DNA of 64,000 nucleotides from Gimesia alba (GTDB lineage Bacteria > Planctomycetota > Planctomycetia > Planctomycetales > Planctomycetaceae). Positions within the stretch are counted from its first letter, which is position 1. Every line of letters begins with the position of its first letter. Shown piece by piece: positions 1 through 8,016 of the stretch. The stretch spans positions 3,823,546-3,887,545 of the forward strand of contig NZ_CP036269.1 in NCBI RefSeq assembly GCF_007744675.1. Direction: 5' to 3'. The notes beneath the pieces are model-generated. The model was not told where the DNA came from. It made no database searches and saw only the letters and a program-made list of their open reading frames with translations. A program made the translations under genes and the position numbers.

Positions 1-184
1 GATCAAAAAAACGTTCTTTTTCCTCTGGGACTTCTTCAGCCGTGACTGTCCCATCTGAGTTTTTGTCAAGTTGCTGGAAGATATTCTGAGACGGGGACTC
101 GTCTTTTTCCGGTGCTGCGGCGAGATGATTGACCGTAAAGCCAAGCAGAGTCAACAAAGTCAAACATTGGTAAGTGCGCTTCAT
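1..184 (-). CDS. EF-hand domain protein, secreted (5' part only)
   Basis: This is the beginning of a gene that runs off the left edge. Reading leftward from ATG at 184, the product starts with a basic/hydrophobic signal peptide (MKRTYQCLTLLTLLGF) followed by a segment carrying one canonical calcium-binding loop, DKNSDGTVTAEE, at about residues 40-51. The frame stays open to base 1. An in-frame ATG at 199 is possible, but AAAGGGA sits just upstream of the ATG at 184, which makes 184 the better start. Secreted multi-EF-hand proteins are common in planctomycetes. The rest of the protein, and therefore its full function, is not visible here. Confidence 0.8.
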   Translation of the reverse strand, partial: MKRTYQCLTLLTLLGFTVNHLAAAPEKDESPSQNIFQQLDKNSDGTVTAEEVPEEKERFFD

Positions 185-454
185 GACAGTCCCTTTCATG
201 GGATTGCTGAGATAGAAAAAGTTCCAGAGATTTCATGCCCGAACACGTTTCCAGCACGCATTCCAAAGGCCCCTGACCGAAGGTTTTGATCAGGAATACC
301 CTTACTGAGGTTGGAATGGGACTCCTCTGCCCCTGCCCGGTCTAATACATTAAACACGATTCCAACCGATAAGTATTGGTCAATTTTCGTAAAAATCGGA
401 CTGATTTCAGTGACTTGTCGAATGCCCTGAATCTGCTTCTTTAAAGGGGACGCA

Positions 455-2191
455 TTATTCCGCTGTTTTTTTCATCGTAACCCGGACAGAGAAAAAGCCA
501 TGGTCATCAGGAACGGTATAACCGGCGGTAATCGGGAGGTATTTGATCACGCCTTCAAGATCCTGAAACTGGGATAAGATGTCTTCATCAATGTCGACGG
601 AATCTTTGTTTTTCTGGAAGAGTTGTGTGATTGCCAGAATCGACGTATCTAATCTTTGGTATGAAATGATCGAGGTCTTTGTGGGGAAAATCTGCGATAT
701 TTTTTTGTAATTGGGATCATCGACTAACGAGTCTGTCTGGCGATCATTCCGGATGATTTTTTCCAGCGCTTTCACATTGGTTGATGCAATCAGTGTATTA
801 TCGGTAATGCAAAAAGCGGCAGGGATCAGGCCTTCGGGATATTCATACAAGGTGGTCCCCTGAAACTCTCGCGTCGCTATTTTGGAATCATTCCATTCTA
901 GTAATGCGTGCATGATCTTTTGGAATGCTTCCGGGTTTTTCAGGCCAACTGCGACCGTATATCTTCCTAAGAGTTGTTCAGCAATTTCTTCGCCCTGCTG
1001 GGTTGCGATAATCTGAATTCTGCCAGTCAGGTTATCCAAAATGTCCTTCTTAAGATGAATTTTGGGAGAATCCTCTTGCTTCGAATAGTCATCGATGGCT
1101 TGTGCGAGTGCACCGGGATTCACACGAAAACCGTCATGCAATGATTCAACAGCTTGATAGGCATCGTCAATCGCCCAGTTGAAAGAGTAATAACTGGAAC
1201 ATTGATTCGAAACCCACCAGGGAGGTTGTTGCGCGACTGCGGGGCAGCGAAATATTTCGATCAAGCCATAGCCAGGCAGTTTCACATAGGTAAAGGTCTT
1301 TGAGATAAATTCGTAGTCTCTGGTAAAAAAATAAGCTGAACCACCCACGGCTTTCAAATTTGAAATTCCCAGTGAGGGTAACACTCCCTGGGCCATGCCT
1401 GCCATTGGTTCGGATTTTTTATAAATATCCAATGTTGATTGAATGGTACCGACCGGGTTCAGGTACCAGTGGGTGGAGGCAGCCGCATCTTTCTGGGCAC
1501 ATTTATTGAAGATATATTGAAACTCTTTGTTATCAGCCAGAGAATCTCCTTTACGCCCCTCCCAGTTAGTTAAAATGGATTCCAGCAGCTTGTCATCATT
1601 TGAAATAACCAGCGTATTGTCTTTTAGAAAATACGCGACTTTTCTGGCGAAGGGACTGGAATCTGGTGTTTGTCTTGTCTCTTCAAAGGAATAAATTCTG
1701 AAGATGGTACCTCGAACGCTCTTAATGGAACGACTGGCACCGCCGTTGGTCATCTCATCGGCAGCAAGCCCTAATAGTTTTTTCAAAACCACACTGCTTT
1801 CGCCTGCTCCATACTCCATGAGTGCGACACTACCAATGTGGTCATCTGAAGTATTGAAGGCGGAAATGGAAACTTCTCCACTGGGAACATCCCAAATGGT
1901 AGCTAGAGAATATCCCGTTTTTTGTTCGATCTCCCGGGATGCTTTCTCATAGTTCGTTTTCAGTTTCTGGTTAAAATCTGCAAAGGCGGGCTCGTCCAGC
2001 ATCTGTAAAACAGAACGTTTTTTCCATTGTTCCACCAGATTTTTAATATCCGGCATGGTGAGATAAAAATAAGAATCAGCAGGTATGCGGCGTGCCATCT
2101 GACCACTGGCTTGCACGGCGCTGTCTTGAATACCCGGCAGTAAGAAGATTTGTGTCAAACAAAAAACAGACAGCAAAAATGACTTTCGCAT
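455..2191 (-). CDS. Secreted DUF3352-like hypothetical protein, copy 1
   Basis: This is a protein of about 578 residues with an N-terminal signal peptide (MRKSFLLSVFCLTQIFLLPG) and no clear further membrane segment, so it is probably exported. Near the mature N-terminus it has a 'RIPADSYFYLTMPDIKNL' segment of the kind found in planctomycete DUF3352-like proteins, which begin with a statement of the type PADS-hhhh-hPD. Its function is unknown. It is clearly paralogous to the next gene (2475-4241) along its whole length; both share the 'CPAVAQQPPxWVS' and 'GYTVPDDxGFF' blocks. I chose ATG 2191 over the upstream TTG 2212 because 2191 aligns with the paralogue's internal Met and has AAGAGAA upstream. 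Confidence 0.72.
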   Translation of the reverse strand: MRKSFLLSVFCLTQIFLLPGIQDSAVQASGQMARRIPADSYFYLTMPDIKNLVEQWKKRSVLQMLDEPAFADFNQKLKTNYEKASREIEQKTGYSLATIWDVPSGEVSISAFNTSDDHIGSVALMEYGAGESSVVLKKLLGLAADEMTNGGASRSIKSVRGTIFRIYSFEETRQTPDSSPFARKVAYFLKDNTLVISNDDKLLESILTNWEGRKGDSLADNKEFQYIFNKCAQKDAAASTHWYLNPVGTIQSTLDIYKKSEPMAGMAQGVLPSLGISNLKAVGGSAYFFTRDYEFISKTFTYVKLPGYGLIEIFRCPAVAQQPPWWVSNQCSSYYSFNWAIDDAYQAVESLHDGFRVNPGALAQAIDDYSKQEDSPKIHLKKDILDNLTGRIQIIATQQGEEIAEQLLGRYTVAVGLKNPEAFQKIMHALLEWNDSKIATREFQGTTLYEYPEGLIPAAFCITDNTLIASTNVKALEKIIRNDRQTDSLVDDPNYKKISQIFPTKTSIISYQRLDTSILAITQLFQKNKDSVDIDEDILSQFQDLEGVIKYLPITAGYTVPDDHGFFSVRVTMKKTAE

Positions 2192-2411
2192 TGGTCGATT
2201 CTCTTTTTTCAACGATGGTTCAAAAGTGCGCTGGTGGTATTCATTCGAATATATCTGGATGCCTGAGTTATGACCAGAATTCCTGCTTTGGAAATTTCAA
2301 CTTTTGAGCGATTCACTTTCTCTGAACTCAGGGAATCGGTCTTTGCAGTTTGAAGTGACATTTATCATTCAAATGGCAAACGCTGGGACTGGGACAAGTT
2401 CTAGTCTGGCC

Positions 2412-2448
2412 AAAAAAATAACCCGGTGAGAGGTCTCACCGGGTTATT
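2412..2448 (-). terminator. Rho-independent terminator of the 2475-4241 gene
   Basis: A perfect 15-bp inverted repeat (arms 2417-2431 and 2434-2448, core CCCGGTGAGA) is followed, in the minus direction, by a run of seven T residues. It lies 26 bp after the stop codon of the minus-strand gene ending at 2475. Placement and structure fit an intrinsic terminator separating the two paralogues. Confidence 0.88.
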
Positions 2449-2474
2449 AAGCTCAAGCATGAGATTTAAATATT

Positions 2475-4241
2475 TTAGTTTTCAGACTTTTTAATACCAA
2501 AAGTGGAAGTGAAGAACCCTTGATCGTCGGGAACAGTATATCCGCCTGAAATGGGCAAATACTTTTTAATCACTTCGAATGAAGGCAACTTGGATAAATC
2601 AAGCCCTTGCAGATCGACATTGTTGTCATTTTTTCTCATTAATTCATAGAGAGCATGAACCTGTGCGTCTGCATTCTGATAAGTAATGATAGACGTTTTC
2701 TCGGGGAAGTTTTCCGAAATCCGTTTGTAATTGTCGCTATTGACCAGCGAACCAACGCCACGGTCTTTGCGTAAGACGTTTTCGATTTGCTTGACATCAT
2801 TGGCAATGAAGAGTTGGTCTTCTGCAATACAGAAGGCAGCATCCGTGGGGGAACTCAAGATGGCCCCCGGGAGTTCATAGAGCGTAATTCCCTGAAACTC
2901 TCGAGTCTGACCCGGGAAGTCATCTCTGGCAGTCAGCGATGCAATGACTTTCTGGAATGCGTCAGAATTTTTGAGTCCGAACGCCACGGTGAACTGGCCC
3001 GACATTTTAGTCAAGTCAACTTGTTCCCCTTCGGTCAATTCCGTAGCGACCTGAATGCGGCCGCTCATATTATCGACAATATCTTTTTTGATGTGAATTT
3101 TCGGCCCTTCGGGTTTCTCAGCCATTTGATCGATGATGGCTGCGAGTGCTCCGGGACGTCCTTGGAAACCGTCAAAGAGTGTCTCAATCGAATCATAAGC
3201 ACCGCTGATGCTCCAGTTGATTGAGTAATAGGTTGAGACTTTGTCGGAAACCCAGATCGGCGGTTGTTGAGCGACTGCCGGGCACTTAAACATATCGATC
3301 ACACCGGAAGTCGGCATTTCAACATAAGTAAACGATTTCGAAATCGAGTCGTAGTTTTTCGTTGCAAGATAAGTCGAGCCGCCAACTGCTTTGAGGTTGG
3401 TAATCCCTAATGCGGGAAGGAATCCCGATACCATACCAACTTGCGGATTGATACGGCTGGCAACACCTAAAATAGACTGTAGACCACCAATGGGATTCAT
3501 GTACCACTGCATAACGGCCGGATTTGTTGCATCAGCACATTTATTCTGAATGTACTGATATTCTTTTTTGCTCGCTAAGGTATTCTGTCCCTGGCCATCC
3601 CAATTGGCTAAAACCGATTCCAGAATTTTGTCATCGTTTGAGGCAACAAAGGTTTTGTCCTTGAGGAAGTAAGCAAATTTCTTTGCCAGCGGAACTTTGA
3701 CCGGTGCATTGTCTTCGTCTGATTCAAAGGAATACACGACGATTTTTGTTCCATCAACACTGCGGATTGAACGCTGAGCGCCTTCTTTATCAAAGCCGTC
3801 AGCGGCTTTCTCCAGGATCTTTTCCAGGATTTCACCGCTTTCGCCATATTCCATCAGACCCAGGCCGCCAAACTTTCCTTCCTCACTTTTGACGAACGCG
3901 AGCGCGACTTCGCCGTTGGGAATGCTGAGAACATTGCTGAGGCTCAAGTCTGTTTCTTCTTCGAACTTTTCGGAGAATTTTTCGGAGAGTTTGATCAGAT
4001 CTTTCTTCAGATCAGCAAATGCGGGATCATAAGTCATCTGACCCATGGAACACCGGCTCCACTTATCACCCAATGTTTCAACATCGGGAATCGAAAAGTA
4101 GAGCAAAGAATCTGCGGGAATACGTTGGGCCGCCTTGACACGGTCTTGTGCATAGCTGTCCTGAACTGTGGTAAGCAGGAACATCGCCTGCATCAGCATC
4201 AAAGTAAAAAACAAAAGTGGCTTTCTCATTGGAGCCTTCAT
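2475..4241 (-). CDS. Secreted DUF3352-like hypothetical protein, copy 2
   Basis: This 588-residue protein has a signal peptide (MRKPLLFFTLMLMQAMFLLT, ending near 'SYAQ') and a mature part that begins with 'RIPADSLLYFSIPDVETL'. It is a full-length paralogue of the gene at 455-2191; by eye about half the aligned positions are identical, and the blocks 'CPAVAQQPPIWVS' and 'GYTVPDDQGFF' are shared. The function is unknown, and a planctomycete DUF3352-type family is the best assignment. The start is 4241 or the in-frame ATG at 4229, which aligns with the paralogue's start and has GAAGG upstream. A strong terminator follows the gene, so the two copies are probably expressed separately despite being neighbours. 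Confidence 0.72.
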   Translation of the reverse strand: MKAPMRKPLLFFTLMLMQAMFLLTTVQDSYAQDRVKAAQRIPADSLLYFSIPDVETLGDKWSRCSMGQMTYDPAFADLKKDLIKLSEKFSEKFEEETDLSLSNVLSIPNGEVALAFVKSEEGKFGGLGLMEYGESGEILEKILEKAADGFDKEGAQRSIRSVDGTKIVVYSFESDEDNAPVKVPLAKKFAYFLKDKTFVASNDDKILESVLANWDGQGQNTLASKKEYQYIQNKCADATNPAVMQWYMNPIGGLQSILGVASRINPQVGMVSGFLPALGITNLKAVGGSTYLATKNYDSISKSFTYVEMPTSGVIDMFKCPAVAQQPPIWVSDKVSTYYSINWSISGAYDSIETLFDGFQGRPGALAAIIDQMAEKPEGPKIHIKKDIVDNMSGRIQVATELTEGEQVDLTKMSGQFTVAFGLKNSDAFQKVIASLTARDDFPGQTREFQGITLYELPGAILSSPTDAAFCIAEDQLFIANDVKQIENVLRKDRGVGSLVNSDNYKRISENFPEKTSIITYQNADAQVHALYELMRKNDNNVDLQGLDLSKLPSFEVIKKYLPISGGYTVPDDQGFFTSTFGIKKSEN

Positions 4242-4469
4242 TCTTTCTCTTATTTAGAAGGGATTTAAAAGATCTCACGCTCGCTTTGACTTAAAGGCCC
4301 TGTCGAAGCAATTGAGCACGACGATAATAAATACTGATTATTTGTAGCATTTCTGTTTTTTCTGACAACCCCAACCTGCCTTGCATCCTGCTCTGATACA
4401 AAAATATTGACGGGGGAAATTCATCAGGGTGTACCAGCAAAAACAGACACTGGTTGCAAAAATCTTCAC

Positions 4470-5429
4470 TTACTTTTCAGAATTCACTGTTTTTCTGCGA
4501 GGCGCATCAAAATAGCGATAGCCTGTATTGGGACTCGTTTTATCGAATGCAAAGGCATCACGATTATCCAGAAAATGTTTCACATAGGTAATCGGAATCG
4601 CAAAGCCCAGGCCTTCGCCGAGAATCAACTTCATATTGGTCACGCCGATGACTTCCCCACGCGAATTGAACAAGGGGCCGCCACTGTTACCGGGATTGAT
4701 CTGGGTTGTTGTCTGGATATAGACAATCCCCTGCATGTTGCGATTCCGAGTACTGACGATTCCACGCGAGACAGATCGTTCCAGCCCCAGTGGGTTTCCG
4801 ATGGCAAAGACTTCTTCTCCTTCGCGTTGTTGATCATTTTCTGCCAGATACACGGTGCGAAATGAGATATCTTTCTGTCGCGGAATGCGTAGCAATGCCA
4901 AATCAAAAAATGGGTTCAACGCCACAATTTCCACATCTTTGATCTGTCGACGTTGAAACTCTCCGTTCGCGGTTCGATGAAAAATGGTAACGGCGATCCG
5001 CGTTTCTTTCTCTACCACATGATAGTTCGTGACGCAGTAGCCGCGGTCATTGATGATGAAGCCAGAGCCAAGTCCGCTGGGGGTCTGAACCAGAGTCACT
5101 GCTTCCCCATAAATTCGGGCCAGTTCCTTAATACTTTTCACCGGGAGTTCGGCAACGGAATAGAGTTTATCTTTGCTTTGGGAAATCGTTTTTTTGACAT
5201 CAGACAGCTTATCGGACTTTGACCGTGAGCGTATCTGATCCACCGGAATTCGTAGAACCTCAATGCCGATATCGACGAGAAGATGATTATTGCTTTCCTT
5301 GAGTACGTCTCCCTGAATTTTGTGGCCGTTGACCAGTTCAATCCAATCTGCACGGACAAAATTGCCAGCTCCCAGAATCGTAATCAATAAGCAGGCTCTC
5401 AGCCCTGTATGGCACCAATTGTGTATCAT
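4470..5429 (-). CDS. Trypsin-like serine protease (S1C, DegP/HtrA-type) without PDZ domain
   Basis: This is a 319-residue exported protease. It has a short hydrophobic signal segment (residues 8-24), then a small beta-rich N-terminal domain (about 28-66), then the protease domain. The catalytic triad is visible: His137 in TNYHVVE, Asp176 in FFDLALL and Ser249 in NPGNSGGPL. The GLGFAIPI block that normally precedes a PDZ domain is at about 273-280, but the protein ends about 40 residues later, so no PDZ domain is present. Family knowledge suggests an envelope protein-quality-control or processing protease. It is downstream of the heme-motif lipoprotein on the same strand, with a gap of 77 bp. 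Confidence 0.9.
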   Translation of the reverse strand: MIHNWCHTGLRACLLITILGAGNFVRADWIELVNGHKIQGDVLKESNNHLLVDIGIEVLRIPVDQIRSRSKSDKLSDVKKTISQSKDKLYSVAELPVKSIKELARIYGEAVTLVQTPSGLGSGFIINDRGYCVTNYHVVEKETRIAVTIFHRTANGEFQRRQIKDVEIVALNPFFDLALLRIPRQKDISFRTVYLAENDQQREGEEVFAIGNPLGLERSVSRGIVSTRNRNMQGIVYIQTTTQINPGNSGGPLFNSRGEVIGVTNMKLILGEGLGFAIPITYVKHFLDNRDAFAFDKTSPNTGYRYFDAPRRKTVNSEK

Positions 5430-5506
5430 TCCTTCGATTTCCTCTCTGCGACTTGCTTGCCGGTGTTGGTGTGTTTGAGTCAGCTAAGATCCATGTCGAA
5501 TTGGTC

Positions 5507-6616
5507 TTACTCTTTATATTCGCTATGGCATTCCGTGCAGGCTTTATAGACTCGTGTTAACCCTTTATCGAATTCCGGGAAATTGTCACTTTTTGCCGCT
5601 GCAACCATTTGCAGGCTGGCTTCTGCCATCGGGTTAGCATGGTTTAAGAAACCCTCATCATCGACATAACCGTATCCTTCAGTTGTAATGATTTTTGAGA
5701 TGGCAGCCAAAAGATGCGCTTCCTCAATTACTTTCTCTTTTTCCGATTTCAACGCGTCCGCACTACCAACATTTGATTTCAGCCATTTCGAGGCAATGTC
5801 AGCCCGCTTCATCAAATCTCCCATTGAAGCGACATCGGACAGGGGCTTCTTCTCATCCGCGTCCGCAATTCCTGCAGGCAGGCTGCCATTCATGATCACA
5901 ATCATTTGTTCATAGGGAACTTGAATCTCACGAAACGATTTAGCGCCGCGCTTCAAAGGCTCTGCTGAAATCCCTGCTGCCAGATCACGCAGATACTTGG
6001 CATTTTTTTTCCAGCTGACGTCTTCCGAGTGTTCCGTAACAATGCCTGCCAGTGCAGCGAGGGTTGTTGTGAACGTTGGGATTTCCAGGTAGCTGTTATT
6101 GTAGGTACCAACCGACTGCATATTTTTGGTGAGTCGATTCCGAATTTCTTTCACGTGGGCTTCCAGAACCGGCATGGGAATGATGGTTTTCCAGTCGATC
6201 CCACCAGCGACTGGGGTACCGGGCGTGGCCGCGGTTTTCATTTCACTTGCGGGGGCGGGCGTCGTGGGAGTCGCTGTGACTGCATTACCTGGCAGCGAAA
6301 CGGGGGCAACTGCCTGAGTATTTCCCGCCACTGATAACGGATTATCAAACCAGACATCATATGGGATGCCGTCAATCATTTTGCGGCCCTCCTTTTTCTT
6401 ATCATTTTTTTGAGGCTCTGCTTGAGCCGTCTGAGCAGCAGGATTCGCGGGAGCCGGTGCGGGAGTGGTCGCTGTTTGAGATTGTGGCGGAGGCGTTGCC
6501 GGTGGGGTACTCCCACCGCAGCCTGTAAAGAGTAACAAAACAGATAGACAGGCATAAGACGCTACTGCTGAGCGCAAGATTGGTTTCTGTTTTAACCGGT
6601 TTGCCGGCTCGTTCAT
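5507..6616 (-). CDS. Lipoprotein with C-terminal c-type heme motif
   Basis: This protein of about 369 residues has a lipoprotein signal (LLLFTGC) followed by a long Pro/Ala/Thr-rich linker (roughly residues 35-140) and a helical C-terminal domain. The only heme-attachment motif, CTECH, is six residues from the C-terminus, the position expected in cytochrome c'/c556-like four-helix folds. I infer a membrane-anchored single-heme electron carrier or sensor. ATG 6616 is chosen because GAGGGAGA lies just upstream; the longer reading from 6631 would need a TTG start. Downstream on the same strand is an S1C protease. The heme motif is seen directly, and the fold is inferred. Confidence 0.78.
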   Translation of the reverse strand: MNEPANRLKQKPILRSAVASYACLSVLLLFTGCGGSTPPATPPPQSQTATTPAPAPANPAAQTAQAEPQKNDKKKEGRKMIDGIPYDVWFDNPLSVAGNTQAVAPVSLPGNAVTATPTTPAPASEMKTAATPGTPVAGGIDWKTIIPMPVLEAHVKEIRNRLTKNMQSVGTYNNSYLEIPTFTTTLAALAGIVTEHSEDVSWKKNAKYLRDLAAGISAEPLKRGAKSFREIQVPYEQMIVIMNGSLPAGIADADEKKPLSDVASMGDLMKRADIASKWLKSNVGSADALKSEKEKVIEEAHLLAAISKIITTEGYGYVDDEGFLNHANPMAEASLQMVAAAKSDNFPEFDKGLTRVYKACTECHSEYKE

Positions 6617-7184
6617 GGATATCTCCCTCAAGTCCTTGAAATTAAACCAATTAGATTATGTGTGATCTCAGCCGCTGATGCAACTCCAGCTTACCTCATT
6701 TGTTTAATTCCTATTCTCGTATTGCCGGGAACTCTTGAGAAGCTCAAATCGGCTCAATTCACAAAACCCATGTGTCGTGCATGACGATTTCCTTTGGAGA
6801 TACTGCAATTCCCTGTCATTAAAGACTTTGAAATACAATGGTGTAAAAATATTCCGATCGGGCGGTTCGGGGTTGTTTGACAGTTTACGTAAAAAAAGTA
6901 CAAACCAGCCTTGTCATCTCAAAGTTCACTTATTATCTCTGACCATTATCAGGCTCGTAACTGATACCGGTTTTTCATTACCTTGCTCGAAAATTTCAGC
7001 CGCCTGTTTCAGGTAGGTTATAATTTGGTGGTGGACAACCGCGAAAACATCCCGACTATTCAATTGCCTGAATTTTAACATTCTGGAGAATGGCCAGGCA
7101 CGTCGTCAGGGAGAGACATTATTGATTTTTATCAATCCGCTACCTTCATGGAGTTCACCGTGGTAGCAAAAGGAGTATTCAGAG
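6617..7184. other. Intergenic region between divergent genes
   Basis: This gap of about 570 bp separates the minus-strand heme lipoprotein from the plus-strand cysteine-rich protein and should hold both promoters. A TATAAT hexamer occurs at 7019-7024, about 160 bp before the plus-strand gene, but with no convincing -35 box at standard spacing. An open frame at 6735-7016 has no ribosome-binding site and an atypical composition, so I do not call it a gene. I see no RNA gene or repeat. Confidence 0.5.
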
Positions 7185-7655
7185 ATGAACAAGATTGTTT
7201 GTTACACATTGGGTATGATGGCCCTTACCGTTACGGCAGCTCAGGCACAAGGTCCTGCATTTGATTTGGGACAGGGTGTTTATTTGAGTCAAACGACTGC
7301 AGCGCCCCCTGCGACTGCAATTGCTCCTGAGCCGATGCCAGAGTTGACACCGCAACCGTATAAGCATCATGTTGCTTCCCACGCGATTCCGCTGTTCGAT
7401 TGTGTAAAATACAAGCGGCCTCGCAACATTGCCCCCTGCTCAAATCCGAAGTTGGTCACCATTGTTGATCCTTGTGCTCCCAAACGCAGCTGTTGTGAGC
7501 CTGGGTGTGTTGCTGTAGAAATTTGTGCTCCTGCTTGTGCTTGTGAGTGCGTTCGCTGCAGTAAAGATGGCCGTCGCAAAGTATTTGATTATGGTAAATA
7601 CAGCGTCGTGGTTGAATCTCGACGCGGAAAAGTGACTGTGACTTATCGCAGTTAA
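7185..7655 (+). CDS. Small cysteine-rich secreted protein
   Basis: This 156-residue protein of unknown function has a signal peptide (MNKIVCYTLGMMALTVTAAQAQ), a Pro/Ala-rich stretch (about 38-60), then a cysteine-dense region with about 11 Cys between residues 73 and 125 (for example SCCEPGC and CAPACACECVRC), and a basic beta-like tail rich in Lys, Arg and Val. The cysteines suggest disulfides or metal binding at the cell surface. Planctomycete cell walls are rich in cross-linked cysteine proteins, but a structural role here is inference. An AAAGGAG site 10 bp upstream supports the start. A terminator follows at 7687, so the gene is monocistronic. Confidence 0.75.
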   Translation: MNKIVCYTLGMMALTVTAAQAQGPAFDLGQGVYLSQTTAAPPATAIAPEPMPELTPQPYKHHVASHAIPLFDCVKYKRPRNIAPCSNPKLVTIVDPCAPKRSCCEPGCVAVEICAPACACECVRCSKDGRRKVFDYGKYSVVVESRRGKVTVTYRS

Positions 7656-7686
7656 TTTAGAGTTAAGTAGCTTCATCACAATTTTG

Positions 7687-7722
7687 AACAGCCGGTAACA
7701 TTTTTGTTTCCGGCTGTTTTTT
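7687..7722 (+). terminator. Rho-independent terminator after the cysteine-rich gene
   Basis: A 9-bp perfect stem, AACAGCCGG/CCGGCTGTT (7687-7695 and 7710-7718), with a 14-nt loop is followed by a T-run to 7722. It lies 32 bp after the stop codon of the plus-strand gene. Confidence 0.88.
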
Positions 7723-8016
7723 ATGCGCGCACTGAAAAGCGATTGCCTGCAGGTTTGAGTAGTTCCTGCTTGGCACAGATGAAAACCCTGACCGAAAATG
7801 AACACCCCGTGATCCCCTTTGATAGCCACAGAAGCTGTTGTGATCTACTTTGAAGTGCCTGTGAAAGCAATCGATAGACGTGTTTTTCAACGCTAACCAG
7901 AGCTCCCTGCGAACAGGAGAATTTATATATTGGTCTTGAATTCAGGTGTATTTCGACTTCTGATTCAGAATAACAGCGTCTTGAGTTTGTCAACCGGAAA
8001 CAGGACGCTCCTTTCC
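7723..8016. other. Intergenic remainder between convergent genes
   Basis: About 290 bp (361 bp including the terminator) lie between the cysteine-rich gene and the 3' end of the sodium/solute symporter gene. Open frames on the minus strand here lack ribosome-binding sites and recognisable motifs. I see no further structure. Confidence 0.5.

Noticed and set aside
2787-3224. Open frame of 145 codons on the plus strand
   Set aside because: It lies wholly antisense to the second DUF3352-like gene, whose frame is supported by its paralogue.
4407-4865. Open frame of 152 codons on the plus strand
   Set aside because: It is antisense to the S1C protease, whose catalytic motifs fix the real frame.
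6735-7016. Open frame of 93 codons in an intergenic gap
   Set aside because: No ribosome-binding site, no motif and no compositional sign of coding; more likely a chance frame.
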